From the NCBI GenBank assembly GCA_937921485.1, contig CAKZSV010000012.1:1-64000 (forward strand): a stretch of DNA of 64,000 nt, read 5' to 3'. This stretch comes from an uncultured bacterium. GTDB lineage: Bacteria > Spirochaetota > UBA4802 > JAGODF01. The position numbers were made by a program, and so were the translations under genes. A model generated the notes under the pieces. The model did no database searches, had not been told where the DNA came from, and was given only the letters and a program-made list of their open reading frames with translations. Positions 20,047-29,774 of the stretch are shown in pieces (positions within the stretch are counted from its first letter, which is position 1; each line of letters starts with the position of its first letter).

Positions 20047-20687
20047 CGATGTTAATCGACAACCCCATTTTCGATAAGTTCATGGTTGAGTATGCCCCGA
20101 ATGAGCTTATTTTCTGCGAGTTCGAGCCCGGCAATGAATTTTATATCATTCAGACAGGCAGAGTGAAAATTGTCAAAATCGTGAACAATAACGAGAAGAC
20201 CCTCGACGTGCTGAAGGCGGGAGATATTTTCGGAGAAATGGCGATCTTAGAAGAACAACCGCGTTCAGCATCGGCCATCGCGATGGAACAGTGCAAAATT
20301 CTTAAATTTCATCGCGACAATTTCGATGCCCTCATCCAGGGCAACCCTCAGATGGCCTATAAACTTTTAGTTATTTTCTCCAAGCGGATTTATGATGCCA
20401 AACGCAGGCTGATGATCCTGCTCCTTGAAGAACCGCAGCTGAAGGTGATGGATGTGCTCATTATGCTTGCGGAGTCGGATCCGCACATTGACATGCAGGG
20501 TCCCATTACGCTGCGCTGCAATATTCAGGAAGTGGCGAACTGGGCGGGCATGCAGATTAGCGATGTACAGAAAATTTTAACGCATTTCAATTCGACGGGC
20601 AAAATCGAACTTTTTAACGACCGCATCCACGTGAAAAACATCCGCGACTTCCAGAGAATTGTCAATTCCAGAAGAAAGAGCGCATAA
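20043..20687 (+). CDS. Crp/Fnr-family transcriptional regulator
   Basis: FCEFEPGNEFYIIQTGRVKIVKIVNNNEKTLDVLKAGDIFGEMAILEEQPRSASAIA; C-terminal HTH IQEVANWAGMQISDVQKILTHF; ATGA overlap with upstream gene. Confidence 0.87.
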   Translation: MTMLIDNPIFDKFMVEYAPNELIFCEFEPGNEFYIIQTGRVKIVKIVNNNEKTLDVLKAGDIFGEMAILEEQPRSASAIAMEQCKILKFHRDNFDALIQGNPQMAYKLLVIFSKRIYDAKRRLMILLLEEPQLKVMDVLIMLAESDPHIDMQGPITLRCNIQEVANWAGMQISDVQKILTHFNSTGKIELFNDRIHVKNIRDFQRIVNSRRKSA

Positions 20688-20867
20688 CATTGCGCGGCAG
20701 CTCTGCTTCCTCAAACATATTGATAACTGATCTCGTATTTTATTGTGCATCAAAACAATACGATGCGATTTTTTTCTATTGACGCATTATTGACGGTAAA
20801 AATTATTTACATTTGTGAATGGATGCAGCAATTTTGCTTTGAAGATGTTATGATTGCAGATGCGCAC

Positions 20868-20941
20868 GCTCCCGTAGCTCAGGTGGATAGAGCAGTGGTT
20901 TCCTAAACCATGTGCCGGAGGTTCGAGTCCTCCCGGGAGCA
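20868..20941 (+). tRNA. tRNA-Arg (anticodon CCU)
   Basis: GCTCCCG...CGGGAGC acceptor stem, GGTTCGAGTCC T-arm, anticodon loop TTTCCTAAA; 3' CCA is not fully encoded. Confidence 0.93.
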
Positions 20942-21044
20942 CATGCCGGCAAGAGCTTTTTTAACAGGATTTTTTCCGCGAAATATCCGATAAACAGATT
21001 CAAATGCCGCAAAACAATCTCTCATGAGCGTATGAAAAAAAGCA

Positions 21045-22112
21045 ATGTTCGATAGATTAGATGAAATTCTTCGCCGCCATGGCGAGCTTGAGTCCGAGCT
21101 TAGCAAACCTGAAATCGCTTCAGATCAGAATCGCTTCAGGGAGCTCTCCCGCGAGCATGCGCGGCTTTCTCCGGTGGTGGCGAAATATCTTGAAAGAAAA
21201 AAAAAGAGCGGGGAACTGGAGGATGCCAGAGAGCTTCTCAAAGCCGAAAAAGAACCGGAAATGCGGAAGCTTCTTACCTCTGAAATAGATTTGCTCGAAA
21301 GCGCAATTGCTGCCTTAGATGAAGAATTGAAAATAATGCTTTTGCCGAAAGATCCGAACTCAGGCAAGGATGTGATTCTTGAAATACGTGCAGGCACCGG
21401 TGGGGAAGAAGCCGCCTTGTTTGCCGCCGACCTTTTCAGAATGTACACACGGTACTGCGACATCAAGGGCTGGAAAATGGAACTGATTGAATCAAGTCCG
21501 ACCGGGATTGGGGGATATAAAGAAATTATTGCATCTATAAGCGGTCAGGACGCCTATGATAGCTTAAAATTTGAATCGGGTGTGCACAGGGTGCAGAGAA
21601 TTCCCGTGACGGAATCGGGGGGGCGCATACATACCTCCGCGGTGACGGTGGCGGTGTTGCCCGAAGCCGAAGAAAGCGATGTGCAGATAAGTCCCGATGA
21701 ACTGCGCATCGACGTGTACAGATCTTCCGGGCACGGCGGGCAATCGGTCAACACCACTGATTCGGCTGTGCGCATCACACACCTGCCCACCGGAATGGTG
21801 GTCACGTGCCAGGATGAAAAATCGCAGTTGAAAAACAAAATAAAAGCGCTGCGGGTGCTTCGTGCGCGCCTATTTGAAAAATTAGAGGAGGAACGGCGCC
21901 AGAAGGAAGTTGAAGCACGGCGCAATCAGGTGGGCAGCGGCGATAGAAGCGAGCGCATACGCACGTATAATTTTCCGCAATCCAGAGTCACCGACCACCG
22001 CATCGGTCTCACCCTTTATAATTTAGACGCCGTCTTAAACGGCGAACTCGATGGTATCATCGAGCCGTTGAAACAAAATGAAATTGCGGAAATGTTGAAG
22101 GCTTCCACCTGA
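21045..22112 (+). CDS. prfA: Peptide chain release factor 1
   Basis: [23 protein letters not shown] motif [24 protein letters not shown]. Confidence 0.96.
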   Translation: MFDRLDEILRRHGELESELSKPEIASDQNRFRELSREHARLSPVVAKYLERKKKSGELEDARELLKAEKEPEMRKLLTSEIDLLESAIAALDEELKIMLLPKDPNSGKDVILEIRAGTGGEEAALFAADLFRMYTRYCDIKGWKMELIESSPTGIGGYKEIIASISGQDAYDSLKFESGVHRVQRIPVTESGGRIHTSAVTVAVLPEAEESDVQISPDELRIDVYRSSGHGGQSVNTTDSAVRITHLPTGMVVTCQDEKSQLKNKIKALRVLRARLFEKLEEERRQKEVEARRNQVGSGDRSERIRTYNFPQSRVTDHRIGLTLYNLDAVLNGELDGIIEPLKQNEIAEMLKAST

Positions 22113-22113
22113 T

Positions 22114-22944
22114 ATGACTGTCAATCGGGCACTGCGGATGCTTTCCGAAGCGTTTACGCTCTCCGGAAGCCAGACAGCAAGGCTTGATGCGGAAGTGATT
22201 CTTTCGCATGTGCTGGGATGTGAACGGTACAAGCTCATCGCTCTGGATGCACAGACGCTGTCAGAAAAACAAATCGTACAGATTTTACACGCTCAGAAGC
22301 GAAGGATGGCAGGAGAACCTATTGCGTATATAATCGGGAAAAAAGAATTCTATTCGCTCGAATTTGCTATCGATTCCCGCGTGCTGGTGCCGCGCCCTGA
22401 AACTGAATTGCTTGTTGATCTGGCGATCAATCATGCTCCTGAAAGCGGAACTGTGCTGGATCTGGGTACCGGCTCCGGAGCGATTGCGGTGGCAGTGAAA
22501 CATCAAAGGCCCGATTGCCTTGTTTCCGCTTCCGATGTTTCTTCGGATGCGCTCAGACTTGCAAAACTCAACGCCGAAAGAATTTTAGGATTGGAAGCAA
22601 TTGAATTTCGTCAGGGAGACCTTTTCATGCCATGGGTTGAAAAAAGGTTCGATATTATCGTTTCCAATCCTCCCTACATTGGATATGAGGAAAAAGATGC
22701 GCTCCCAAAAGAATTGATGTTCGAGCCTGAAATATCGCTCTTCTGCAACGAAAGCGGCAGATCGATTATTTTCAGGCTGATAGATGAAGCGGAAAAGTAT
22801 CTTGATGCGGGGGGAAAAGTTTTGATTGAAATCGGCGCAGGGATGAGCTACGATGTCGCAAACCGGGCACGGAGTTGCGGATATTATGCGTCGGTCTATA
22901 AAGATTATGCGGGATTGCCGAGAGCTGTATTATTGCAAAAATAG
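22114..22944 (+). CDS. prmC: Release factor glutamine methyltransferase
   Basis: VLVPRPETELLVD, VLDLGTGSGAIAVAV, NPPY motif IVSNPPYIG; immediately downstream of prfA. Confidence 0.95.
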   Translation: MTVNRALRMLSEAFTLSGSQTARLDAEVILSHVLGCERYKLIALDAQTLSEKQIVQILHAQKRRMAGEPIAYIIGKKEFYSLEFAIDSRVLVPRPETELLVDLAINHAPESGTVLDLGTGSGAIAVAVKHQRPDCLVSASDVSSDALRLAKLNAERILGLEAIEFRQGDLFMPWVEKRFDIIVSNPPYIGYEEKDALPKELMFEPEISLFCNESGRSIIFRLIDEAEKYLDAGGKVLIEIGAGMSYDVANRARSCGYYASVYKDYAGLPRAVLLQK

Positions 22945-22953
22945 GAAAAGGCC

Positions 22954-24279
22954 ATGTCTTTGATAACAATCCATTACAGGAGAATGGCGACATTCGTATA
23001 TTTGCTGATTTTTCTTTTAGCGTTTAATTTACTCTTTAACCTGCATTATCAGTGGTACGGTATTTCCATAATTGTCCGGGTGTATCTTTTTGTTTTTTCA
23101 TTTTATCTCATCTACAATTATTCCACAATTGATGTTGGCCGGCTTAAGGAACTGTACCGGAAGAGATTCGGGAAAAAAGGAAGTCTGTTTGTCCTCTTTG
23201 AGATGGGAGTTGTCCCTCTCTTGATTATTTACGGGATTACCGTCCTATTCACCTTCATCGACTACCTTCGTCTGCCCCACTGGCCATGGAATCCACTTCT
23301 GAGCCTTTTAAATGGAAGATATTCCAATCTGGTAATATATTCTTTACTGCTTTTTATCATTATGAAAACCAGCTTCAGGCCCGGAATAAAAATTGCGGTT
23401 TTTTTCGGAGTGTCGGTGTTGTATTTCTTTGCGGACAAATATCTTTCATCGGTGTTTTTTGCCGGAACCGGACTTCTTGTGGTGAAATTCATCAAGCTTC
23501 TGGTCATTTTTTTCTTTCTTTTTTTTGGATTCCTGGGCGAATACAGAAAAAAGTGGTCGCTTTTGTATGCTTCAGCAGCCTCGTCAATAATCATCGTATT
23601 ATTGCTGGGAGGATATGCCCTTGTGTTCCGCTATTCATCGGCATCATCCTATCAGCATGTGATGTCCGGACTCGCCCTTATGAAGTACGGGTTTGAATAT
23701 CCGGTTGATGAACTTGCAAACACGATTGCCGAGAGAGATGCTGTTTATTTTTCGCAGGACTTTATTAATCTTTCAATGCACCTAAGACATGGAATTCCAT
23801 TTACGGAGAGTCAATGGGAAAAGTTATTGTTTTCAGATAAAATTGATCGGGCCGACTATATCGCGGGTGTTATTCTACCTCGCTCCATAGCAATGCCTTT
23901 CGACAGACTTGTCGATTATGCATTAAAGCAGTCGGAGCAATCAACTTCCCGGCTTGAATCGGCCTCGAATTATATTGCCCTTGTGGCGAAAAATTCCGCT
24001 GGCAAAACTGATACGTTAATACATATTATGAGCGGATCGAATGAATCGTTCAAACAGTTCGCTATTTCCGTCTTAGGAGAAATAAAAGATGTTGCCGCGG
24101 TACCGCTGCTTCTGGACTATCTCACCGGCACCGACTTCAAATTGTCCGATGCCTCCTACGAGGCAATGCGAAAAATAACCGGAAAAGACCCGGCAGCAGA
24201 AAAGAACGTTCAGCGCAATGACCCGCATGTAATTGCTACTTTTCACGAATACTACAAAAATAATCGCACAGTTCGCTAA
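22954..24279 (+). CDS. Multi-pass membrane protein with C-terminal HEAT-like segment
   Basis: Multiple TMs; FKQFAISVLGEIKDVAAVPLLLDYL resembles a HEAT repeat. Confidence 0.7.
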   Translation: MSLITIHYRRMATFVYLLIFLLAFNLLFNLHYQWYGISIIVRVYLFVFSFYLIYNYSTIDVGRLKELYRKRFGKKGSLFVLFEMGVVPLLIIYGITVLFTFIDYLRLPHWPWNPLLSLLNGRYSNLVIYSLLLFIIMKTSFRPGIKIAVFFGVSVLYFFADKYLSSVFFAGTGLLVVKFIKLLVIFFFLFFGFLGEYRKKWSLLYASAASSIIIVLLLGGYALVFRYSSASSYQHVMSGLALMKYGFEYPVDELANTIAERDAVYFSQDFINLSMHLRHGIPFTESQWEKLLFSDKIDRADYIAGVILPRSIAMPFDRLVDYALKQSEQSTSRLESASNYIALVAKNSAGKTDTLIHIMSGSNESFKQFAISVLGEIKDVAAVPLLLDYLTGTDFKLSDASYEAMRKITGKDPAAEKNVQRNDPHVIATFHEYYKNNRTVR

Positions 24280-24874
24280 TTGGGCATTCGGTACATCGGG
24301 GATTTCTAGCTGAACACAGCGACCTGCCGTGCCGTATGAGGAGAAGATGAGTCGTTGTCCATTCGTTTTTTGGGATACGTGATGTCAGTGCATTTTCCAC
24401 GGAAAGCGGATCTTTCGATGATGTGTATCCCACCCGTTGCGCGATTCGCGCAATGTGGGTATCAACGGCAAGTGCGGGAATGCCGAATCCAACAGAAAGA
24501 ATGACGTTTGCGGATTTTCGCCCGATGCCGGGAAGTTTCATGAGATCTTCCCTTGATTTTGGCAATTGTCCATTGTGGAGTTCTATTACATTGCGCGATA
24601 ATGCAATAATGTTTTTTGCTTTCATTCTGAAAAAACCGGTGCTTCGGATGATGTTCTCGACATCTTTCAGGCGCGCTGACGCAAGAGCCCTGAAGGAAGG
24701 GTATTTTTTAAAAAGCTCCGGAGTGACTGCATTGACCTGCTTATCAGTTGTCTGCGCTGAAAGGACAACTGCAATCGCAAGCTGATAGATTCCCCGATAC
24801 GAAAGATCGGGACGCACGCTGCCGTAAAACCTTCTCAAACGCATTAATATTTTTTTCGATCTGCCTGCGTCCAT
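24236..24874 (-). CDS. nth: Endonuclease III
   Basis: LPGIGRKSANVIL, VDTHIARIAQRVGY, FeS motif C-x6-C-x2-C-x5-C (CSARNPRCTECPISELC). Confidence 0.96.
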   Translation of the reverse strand: MDAGRSKKILMRLRRFYGSVRPDLSYRGIYQLAIAVVLSAQTTDKQVNAVTPELFKKYPSFRALASARLKDVENIIRSTGFFRMKAKNIIALSRNVIELHNGQLPKSREDLMKLPGIGRKSANVILSVGFGIPALAVDTHIARIAQRVGYTSSKDPLSVENALTSRIPKNEWTTTHLLLIRHGRSLCSARNPRCTECPISELCDYFCSIREK

Positions 24875-24875
24875 T

Positions 24876-25415
24876 TCAGAATGCGGTCAGCGCGGCACGG
24901 GAAAGCGATTTTTTTTCATCAAATGCTTTTTTGCCGGCAAGATCGTTCTCATGGAAATAGTACCCGCATATGAGATCTTTTTTGAATTCCATTAAAGCGA
25001 GTGCCTTGAAATCTTTTAATGCGGCATCTGGCTTCCCGATGGAATTATAGATATTAGCCCGCAGATAGAGGGCTTCAAAGTGCAACGGATTTTTCTCAAG
25101 TGCGGCACTGCAGAAATCCAGGGCTTTCTTTTTGTTTGCGGTGTGGAAATTCGATATCGCCGCGCCGAAGAGGATGTCGTCGTCTGAATAATCTTTTTTT
25201 ATGAGGCGCTCGAAATCCAATGCGGCGGATTCATAGTTTTTATTGCTGAAATGCTCCCATGCGGTGATGATGATCTGGTTAATCTGGTGGTCGTTATAGC
25301 GGCGAAGATTGGGATGATCAAGCGCTGGACGCGCAGGGGGCGTGGCGCAGTCTGAAAAAAAACAGGCGATGAAGGCAAGCGAAAGTATGACGAAAAATGA
25401 ATTTTTCAGTATCAT
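24876..25415 (-). CDS. TPR-containing lipoprotein
   Basis: Signal and lipobox FIACFFSDCATPP; TPR-like KALDFCSAALEKNPLHFEALYLRANIYNSIGKPDAALKDF. Confidence 0.75.
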   Translation of the reverse strand: MILKNSFFVILSLAFIACFFSDCATPPARPALDHPNLRRYNDHQINQIIITAWEHFSNKNYESAALDFERLIKKDYSDDDILFGAAISNFHTANKKKALDFCSAALEKNPLHFEALYLRANIYNSIGKPDAALKDFKALALMEFKKDLICGYYFHENDLAGKKAFDEKKSLSRAALTAF

Positions 25416-25521
25416 TAAGAACCTCTAAGAATAAGTGATAGTATAGTATAGAGCTTTCTGTGTAGGTTTGCAAAAAGAGTGAAAATGGCAAGAATAAATT
25501 TTCGTAAAATGCGGTTGAGCC

Positions 25522-25866
25522 GTGATGCAATCATCATTAAAGATTATCCCGCAGAGTGCCGATAATATCGACATGAGAATTTCTACAGGCATATCGGAAA
25601 TATCATTCATCAACCGTTTTGACGCGGCATCGAGGGCTGAAAAAGTTTATCTCTGGCCCGTGTATGGTGAAAGCCGCGTTGAGCGGATACAGGGAGTTAC
25701 CCGCAGAACTGAGGGAAACGCAATTTATTCCAAGCCGCTCCCCGAGGAGAGAGAGAAACTTCTTGAAATTATGAATTCCGCTTCCTCCTACAGATATGCG
25801 GAAAACGGATACAAAAGCGTCACTTCTCCTCTGCCGCCGGGGACGTTCTTCGACGCGCTGGTATAA
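25522..25866 (+). CDS. Small conserved hypothetical protein
   Basis: Clean 114-aa ORF in its own intergenic slot: ...SFINRFDAASRAEKVYLWPVYGESRVERIQGVTRRTEGNAIYSKPLPEEREKLLEIMNSA...PPGTFFDALV. Confidence 0.6.
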   Translation: MMQSSLKIIPQSADNIDMRISTGISEISFINRFDAASRAEKVYLWPVYGESRVERIQGVTRRTEGNAIYSKPLPEEREKLLEIMNSASSYRYAENGYKSVTSPLPPGTFFDALV

Positions 25867-25883
25867 TAGTTGCCTAACACTGT

Positions 25884-26381
25884 TTAACGGATGCGGCGCA
25901 ATCCTTCTTCTACAACTCCCCCTCTGAAAAGCTGGCCTATAATATCGGGATTTATCGCATACAGAAGGGCGATTGAGCTGACGAGAATTACCACGGCAAG
26001 CCAGATGGTGTATTTTCCGGCTGTGCGGCGAATGAGGATGCCGGAAAGTACCGCAATGATGATAGGCCCTAACATCTTTACATCGCCCAGCGGTATCCGA
26101 TAACGGGTGATTTCTGTTTTGCCTCCAATAATGTTCGCAAGGTTTATGTTGATGTTGAAGATGATGAGCACTGCTTCGGCAATGAGAATTATCAGCATGC
26201 CAAGAGAAGCGAATTTTGTCGAGACGCCTTCAGTTCGGTAGATTTCGTAAAGTACTGCTGGCAACATGAGAAAGAGCACCACGAGGGGAAGTTTGAAGTA
26301 TATCCCGATGATGATGCCGATAAGTGCGACAATGGTTATAACCGCACAGATGAGAGTTGCATGTTCGTATTCTTTCGCCAT
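25884..26381 (-). CDS. Integral membrane hypothetical protein
   Basis: Multiple hydrophobic helices; RBS-like ggaggtatcc upstream of ATG (minus strand). Confidence 0.65.
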   Translation of the reverse strand: MAKEYEHATLICAVITIVALIGIIIGIYFKLPLVVLFLMLPAVLYEIYRTEGVSTKFASLGMLIILIAEAVLIIFNININLANIIGGKTEITRYRIPLGDVKMLGPIIIAVLSGILIRRTAGKYTIWLAVVILVSSIALLYAINPDIIGQLFRGGVVEEGLRRIR

Positions 26382-26598
26382 TGGATACCTCCATGTATCT
26401 CTGAGTTTGCAATTTCATTTTTTTAAATGATGAAAAAATAGCAATAAAAAATTTATAATACGGAGAGATTTTTTATAAGATGGCGGTAATGTGTAAAACG
26501 ATAGAAATACATTGACAAAAAGCGGGGGGACGGATGATTTGAGGAGGCCGGGTTTGATGAACTAAAAAAAATATCATCATACGGCTTTCACGATTGAT

Positions 26599-28707
26599 AT
26601 GAGGAGCGGCGCAATGGCGGATGAAATAATGAAAGAGAAAAATGTTAATTTCCTTTGCGAAATAGGAACCGAGGAAATTCCGGCTGGCTATCTGCCTCCG
26701 GCGATAGAGTATGCAGAAAAAGCCTTCAAGGATCGTCTGGCAGAATATCGAATTGGCTATGAGAATGTTTGGGTATATGCGACGCCGCGGAGAATTGCCA
26801 TTCTCGGCAGCGATGTCGCTGATGCGCAGGAATCTCTGGAAGAAGAGCTCAAAGGGCCATCGGTGAAAGCAGCGTATGATGCAGCTGGAAATCCAACAAA
26901 AGCTCTGCTCGGTTTTGTGCAGGGAAATAATATCGATATTGCATCGGTGTACCGTAAATCGACCGAAAAGGGCGAATATGTGTTCTGCAAAAAAATACTT
27001 GAAGCAAAAAAAACAGCAGATGTTCTTCCCGTGATTCTTGAAGAGATTATCCTTTCAATTCCTTTCCCTAAGAGTATGCGATGGAGCGACAAAAGGGTTG
27101 CTTTTTGCCGGCCGGTGCGGTATTTTCTTGTGCTTTTCAACAATAAAACAATACCGATTTCTATTGAAAATATCCCTTCGGGAAATATGACGCGCGGACA
27201 TTTTATTCAATACAATGAAATGATCCCGGTAGAAAAAATTGAGAACTATGAAAGTATTCTTGAGAAGCACGGTGTTATCGTAAACCATCAACGGCGCAAA
27301 GAAATGATACGCGCAGCGCTGGAAGATGCCGCAAAGAAAGCCGGCGGGGTGCTTCTGCACGATGAAGAATTGCTCGATACGGTAACATTTTTAGTTGAAA
27401 ATCCTCAGGTCGCGGTGTGCGAATTCGACCGCTCGTATCTTGAAATTCCGGATATCGTCCTCATTACGGAAATGAAGGAACACCAGAAATATTTTGCGGT
27501 TCTGGACCAAGCCGGGAAGCTGATGAATAAATTCCTGGTGGTTTCGAACAATCCGCCGACTCACTACGTGAAGGCTGGAAATGAGCGCGTCATTGCGGCA
27601 CGCTTCAACGATGGAAGGTTTTTCTTTAACGAAGACAGAAAAAAGAAACTCGAAGATTTCGTGGAATCGCTGAAAAGCGTGCTTTTTCATAAGGAACTCG
27701 GAACCATCTATCAAAAGATTGAGAGGATGGAGAAAATTGCCGCGGTGATTGCCGAAGAAATTTCTTTAACAAAAGATGAAGCCGAGAAAGTAAAACGGGC
27801 GATTTACCTTTGCAAAGCTGACCTCAATACGGCGATGGTATTTGAATTTACTTCCCTGCAGGGGAAAATAGGAAAAGTGTACGCGTTGCTCGACGGCGAA
27901 GACGAAGACGTAGCTGAAGCTATTGATGCGCAATATCGGCCGCGCTTCAGCGGAGATCGCCTCCCTGAGGAAAAAGTCTCCATAATTGTGTCGATAAGCG
28001 AAAAGATTGATAACATTTTCGGTTCGTTTTCTGTGGGCAACATCCCTAAAGGATCGCAGGATCCGTATGCGCTCAGGCGGCAGGCGAACGCGATCGTCGA
28101 AATGGCAATCGAGGGCGGTATGAATATTCCTATCGATGTGGTCCTGGAAAAGAGCGCATCACTTTATCGAAATGGAAAAGATCTCATCGGTAAAATTCTC
28201 GATTTTATCAATGCGAGGGCAAAGACGATTTTCGGAGATCGCGGATTCCGGTACGATGAAATCGACGCATGTCTTTCCATTGGCAATTACGATTATCTGG
28301 AACTCTTCAGGCGTGCAAAGAGTATTAATGAATACCGCGCAAATGAACATTTTACTCAGATGCTTCTATCTCTGAAGAGAATGAATAATATTTATAACGC
28401 ATTTAGACAAAAAAACCGCGATTATGTGCTGAATTTCAATCTGGCTCTCCTCGTTGAGGATGCGGAAAAGGGCCTTTATACTTTTTTTGATTCGAAGAAA
28501 GCGGATATTGAACTTCTTATTCAAGAAAACAGGTATATTGAACTTTTCGATCTTCTCATCACCGCAAAACCGGTCATCGATGCGTTTTTCGATAAGGTTA
28601 TGGTGATGGCCGATGACCTGAACGTGCGCGATAACCGGCTTGCGCTTCTCGAACGAATTCTTGCTCCATTTAAGAATCTTATGGATTTTTCGAAAATATC
28701 TGAATAG
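26599..28707 (+). CDS. glyS: Glycyl-tRNA synthetase beta subunit
   Basis: FLCEIGTEEIPAGYLPPAIEYAEKAFKDRL, MRWSDKRVAFCRPVRYFLVLF, EMKEHQKYFAV, RFNDGRFFFNEDR, GSQDPYALRRQANAIVEM; true start may be 26629. Confidence 0.95.
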   Translation: MRSGAMADEIMKEKNVNFLCEIGTEEIPAGYLPPAIEYAEKAFKDRLAEYRIGYENVWVYATPRRIAILGSDVADAQESLEEELKGPSVKAAYDAAGNPTKALLGFVQGNNIDIASVYRKSTEKGEYVFCKKILEAKKTADVLPVILEEIILSIPFPKSMRWSDKRVAFCRPVRYFLVLFNNKTIPISIENIPSGNMTRGHFIQYNEMIPVEKIENYESILEKHGVIVNHQRRKEMIRAALEDAAKKAGGVLLHDEELLDTVTFLVENPQVAVCEFDRSYLEIPDIVLITEMKEHQKYFAVLDQAGKLMNKFLVVSNNPPTHYVKAGNERVIAARFNDGRFFFNEDRKKKLEDFVESLKSVLFHKELGTIYQKIERMEKIAAVIAEEISLTKDEAEKVKRAIYLCKADLNTAMVFEFTSLQGKIGKVYALLDGEDEDVAEAIDAQYRPRFSGDRLPEEKVSIIVSISEKIDNIFGSFSVGNIPKGSQDPYALRRQANAIVEMAIEGGMNIPIDVVLEKSASLYRNGKDLIGKILDFINARAKTIFGDRGFRYDEIDACLSIGNYDYLELFRRAKSINEYRANEHFTQMLLSLKRMNNIYNAFRQKNRDYVLNFNLALLVEDAEKGLYTFFDSKKADIELLIQENRYIELFDLLITAKPVIDAFFDKVMVMADDLNVRDNRLALLERILAPFKNLMDFSKISE

Positions 28708-28757
28708 AAGCAATAGCATGTTTATGCCATTGAGCGCTGCGTACAAGGAGGCATGTG

Positions 28758-29687
28758 ATGAAAGAAACGCATAATCATGCTGATCATCACAATCATATAA
28801 ATGAAGCGGGCACATCGAGGCTTGTGTTCGCGATCTTCTTTAATGGCATTATTACCGCGGCAGAATTTATCGGAGGATTTCTTTCGGGAAGCCTTGCGCT
28901 CATTTCCGATGCCGGGCATAATCTATCCGATGTGTTTTCACTCATCCTGGGGTTGGTGGGCGAAAAAATGGCACGTTCAAAACCCGGCCCCGTATATACC
29001 TTTGGCTTAAAGCGCCTTGAGGTTGCGATTGCCCTTGCAAATGCGATTGCCCTTGTGATAATTGGGGTATATATCACGCAAGAAGCACTACAGCGATTTC
29101 ATAATCAGGTGCACATTCGTGCTGAGATTTTGCTTCCGGTTGCCGTCGTCGGTCTTGCAGGAAATGCCATATCGATTCTGCTTCTGCATCGGCATAGAAA
29201 TGAAAGCTTGAATATGAAAGCTGCGTTTCTGCATCTTTTCTTCGACACGATTTCATCGGTTGGCGTAGTGGCGGTGGGAATCGCGATGCTTTTCATGGAT
29301 GCCGCGTTGCTGGATGTGCTGATTGCGCTGGTGATTGTGGTGATGATTGCGTATAGTTCGTTTGGCATTTTTCGCGAAGCCTTCCGTATTTTCATGCAGG
29401 GAGCGCCCACGGGTATGGATGTTTCCGAAGTGCAAAAAAGCCTTGAGGAGGTGGATGGCGTGAAAAGCGTGCACGGGCTGCATATATGGTCGGTGAGTTC
29501 CTCTGAAGTGTTTTTATCATGCCATATTTGCCTTGATGCGGGATACACGTCCCGAAGCACCGACAATCTCATCGTACGGATCAATCGTATGCTGCGTTCC
29601 CGTTTCGGCATTCATCATACCACCATTCAGATTGAGAATAAACAGATGTGCGGTCTTGACAAAAAAAACAATGAATGCTGCCGATGA
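28758..29687 (+). CDS. Cation diffusion facilitator (CDF/CzcD-like)
   Basis: His-rich N-terminus, SGSLALISDAGHNLSDVFSLIL, HLFFDTISSVGVV. Confidence 0.93.
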   Translation: MKETHNHADHHNHINEAGTSRLVFAIFFNGIITAAEFIGGFLSGSLALISDAGHNLSDVFSLILGLVGEKMARSKPGPVYTFGLKRLEVAIALANAIALVIIGVYITQEALQRFHNQVHIRAEILLPVAVVGLAGNAISILLLHRHRNESLNMKAAFLHLFFDTISSVGVVAVGIAMLFMDAALLDVLIALVIVVMIAYSSFGIFREAFRIFMQGAPTGMDVSEVQKSLEEVDGVKSVHGLHIWSVSSSEVFLSCHICLDAGYTSRSTDNLIVRINRMLRSRFGIHHTTIQIENKQMCGLDKKNNECCR

Positions 29688-29724
29688 GGCGCAAAGTATT
29701 TGCGGAGCATACTGAAGATACAAC

Positions 29725-29755
29725 GGAGCTTTCCATATTTTTAATGGAAAGCTCC
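29725..29755. repeat. 12-bp perfect inverted repeat, 7-nt loop
   Basis: GGAGCTTTCCAT (29725-29736) / ATGGAAAGCTCC (29744-29755); no U-tract on either strand. Confidence 0.75.
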
Positions 29756-29774
29756 ATGAACGATACCAGTATTT

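Noticed and set aside
20903-21106. 67-aa minus-strand ORF in the track
   Set aside because: Antisense to the tRNA-Arg and the prfA start; no coding support.
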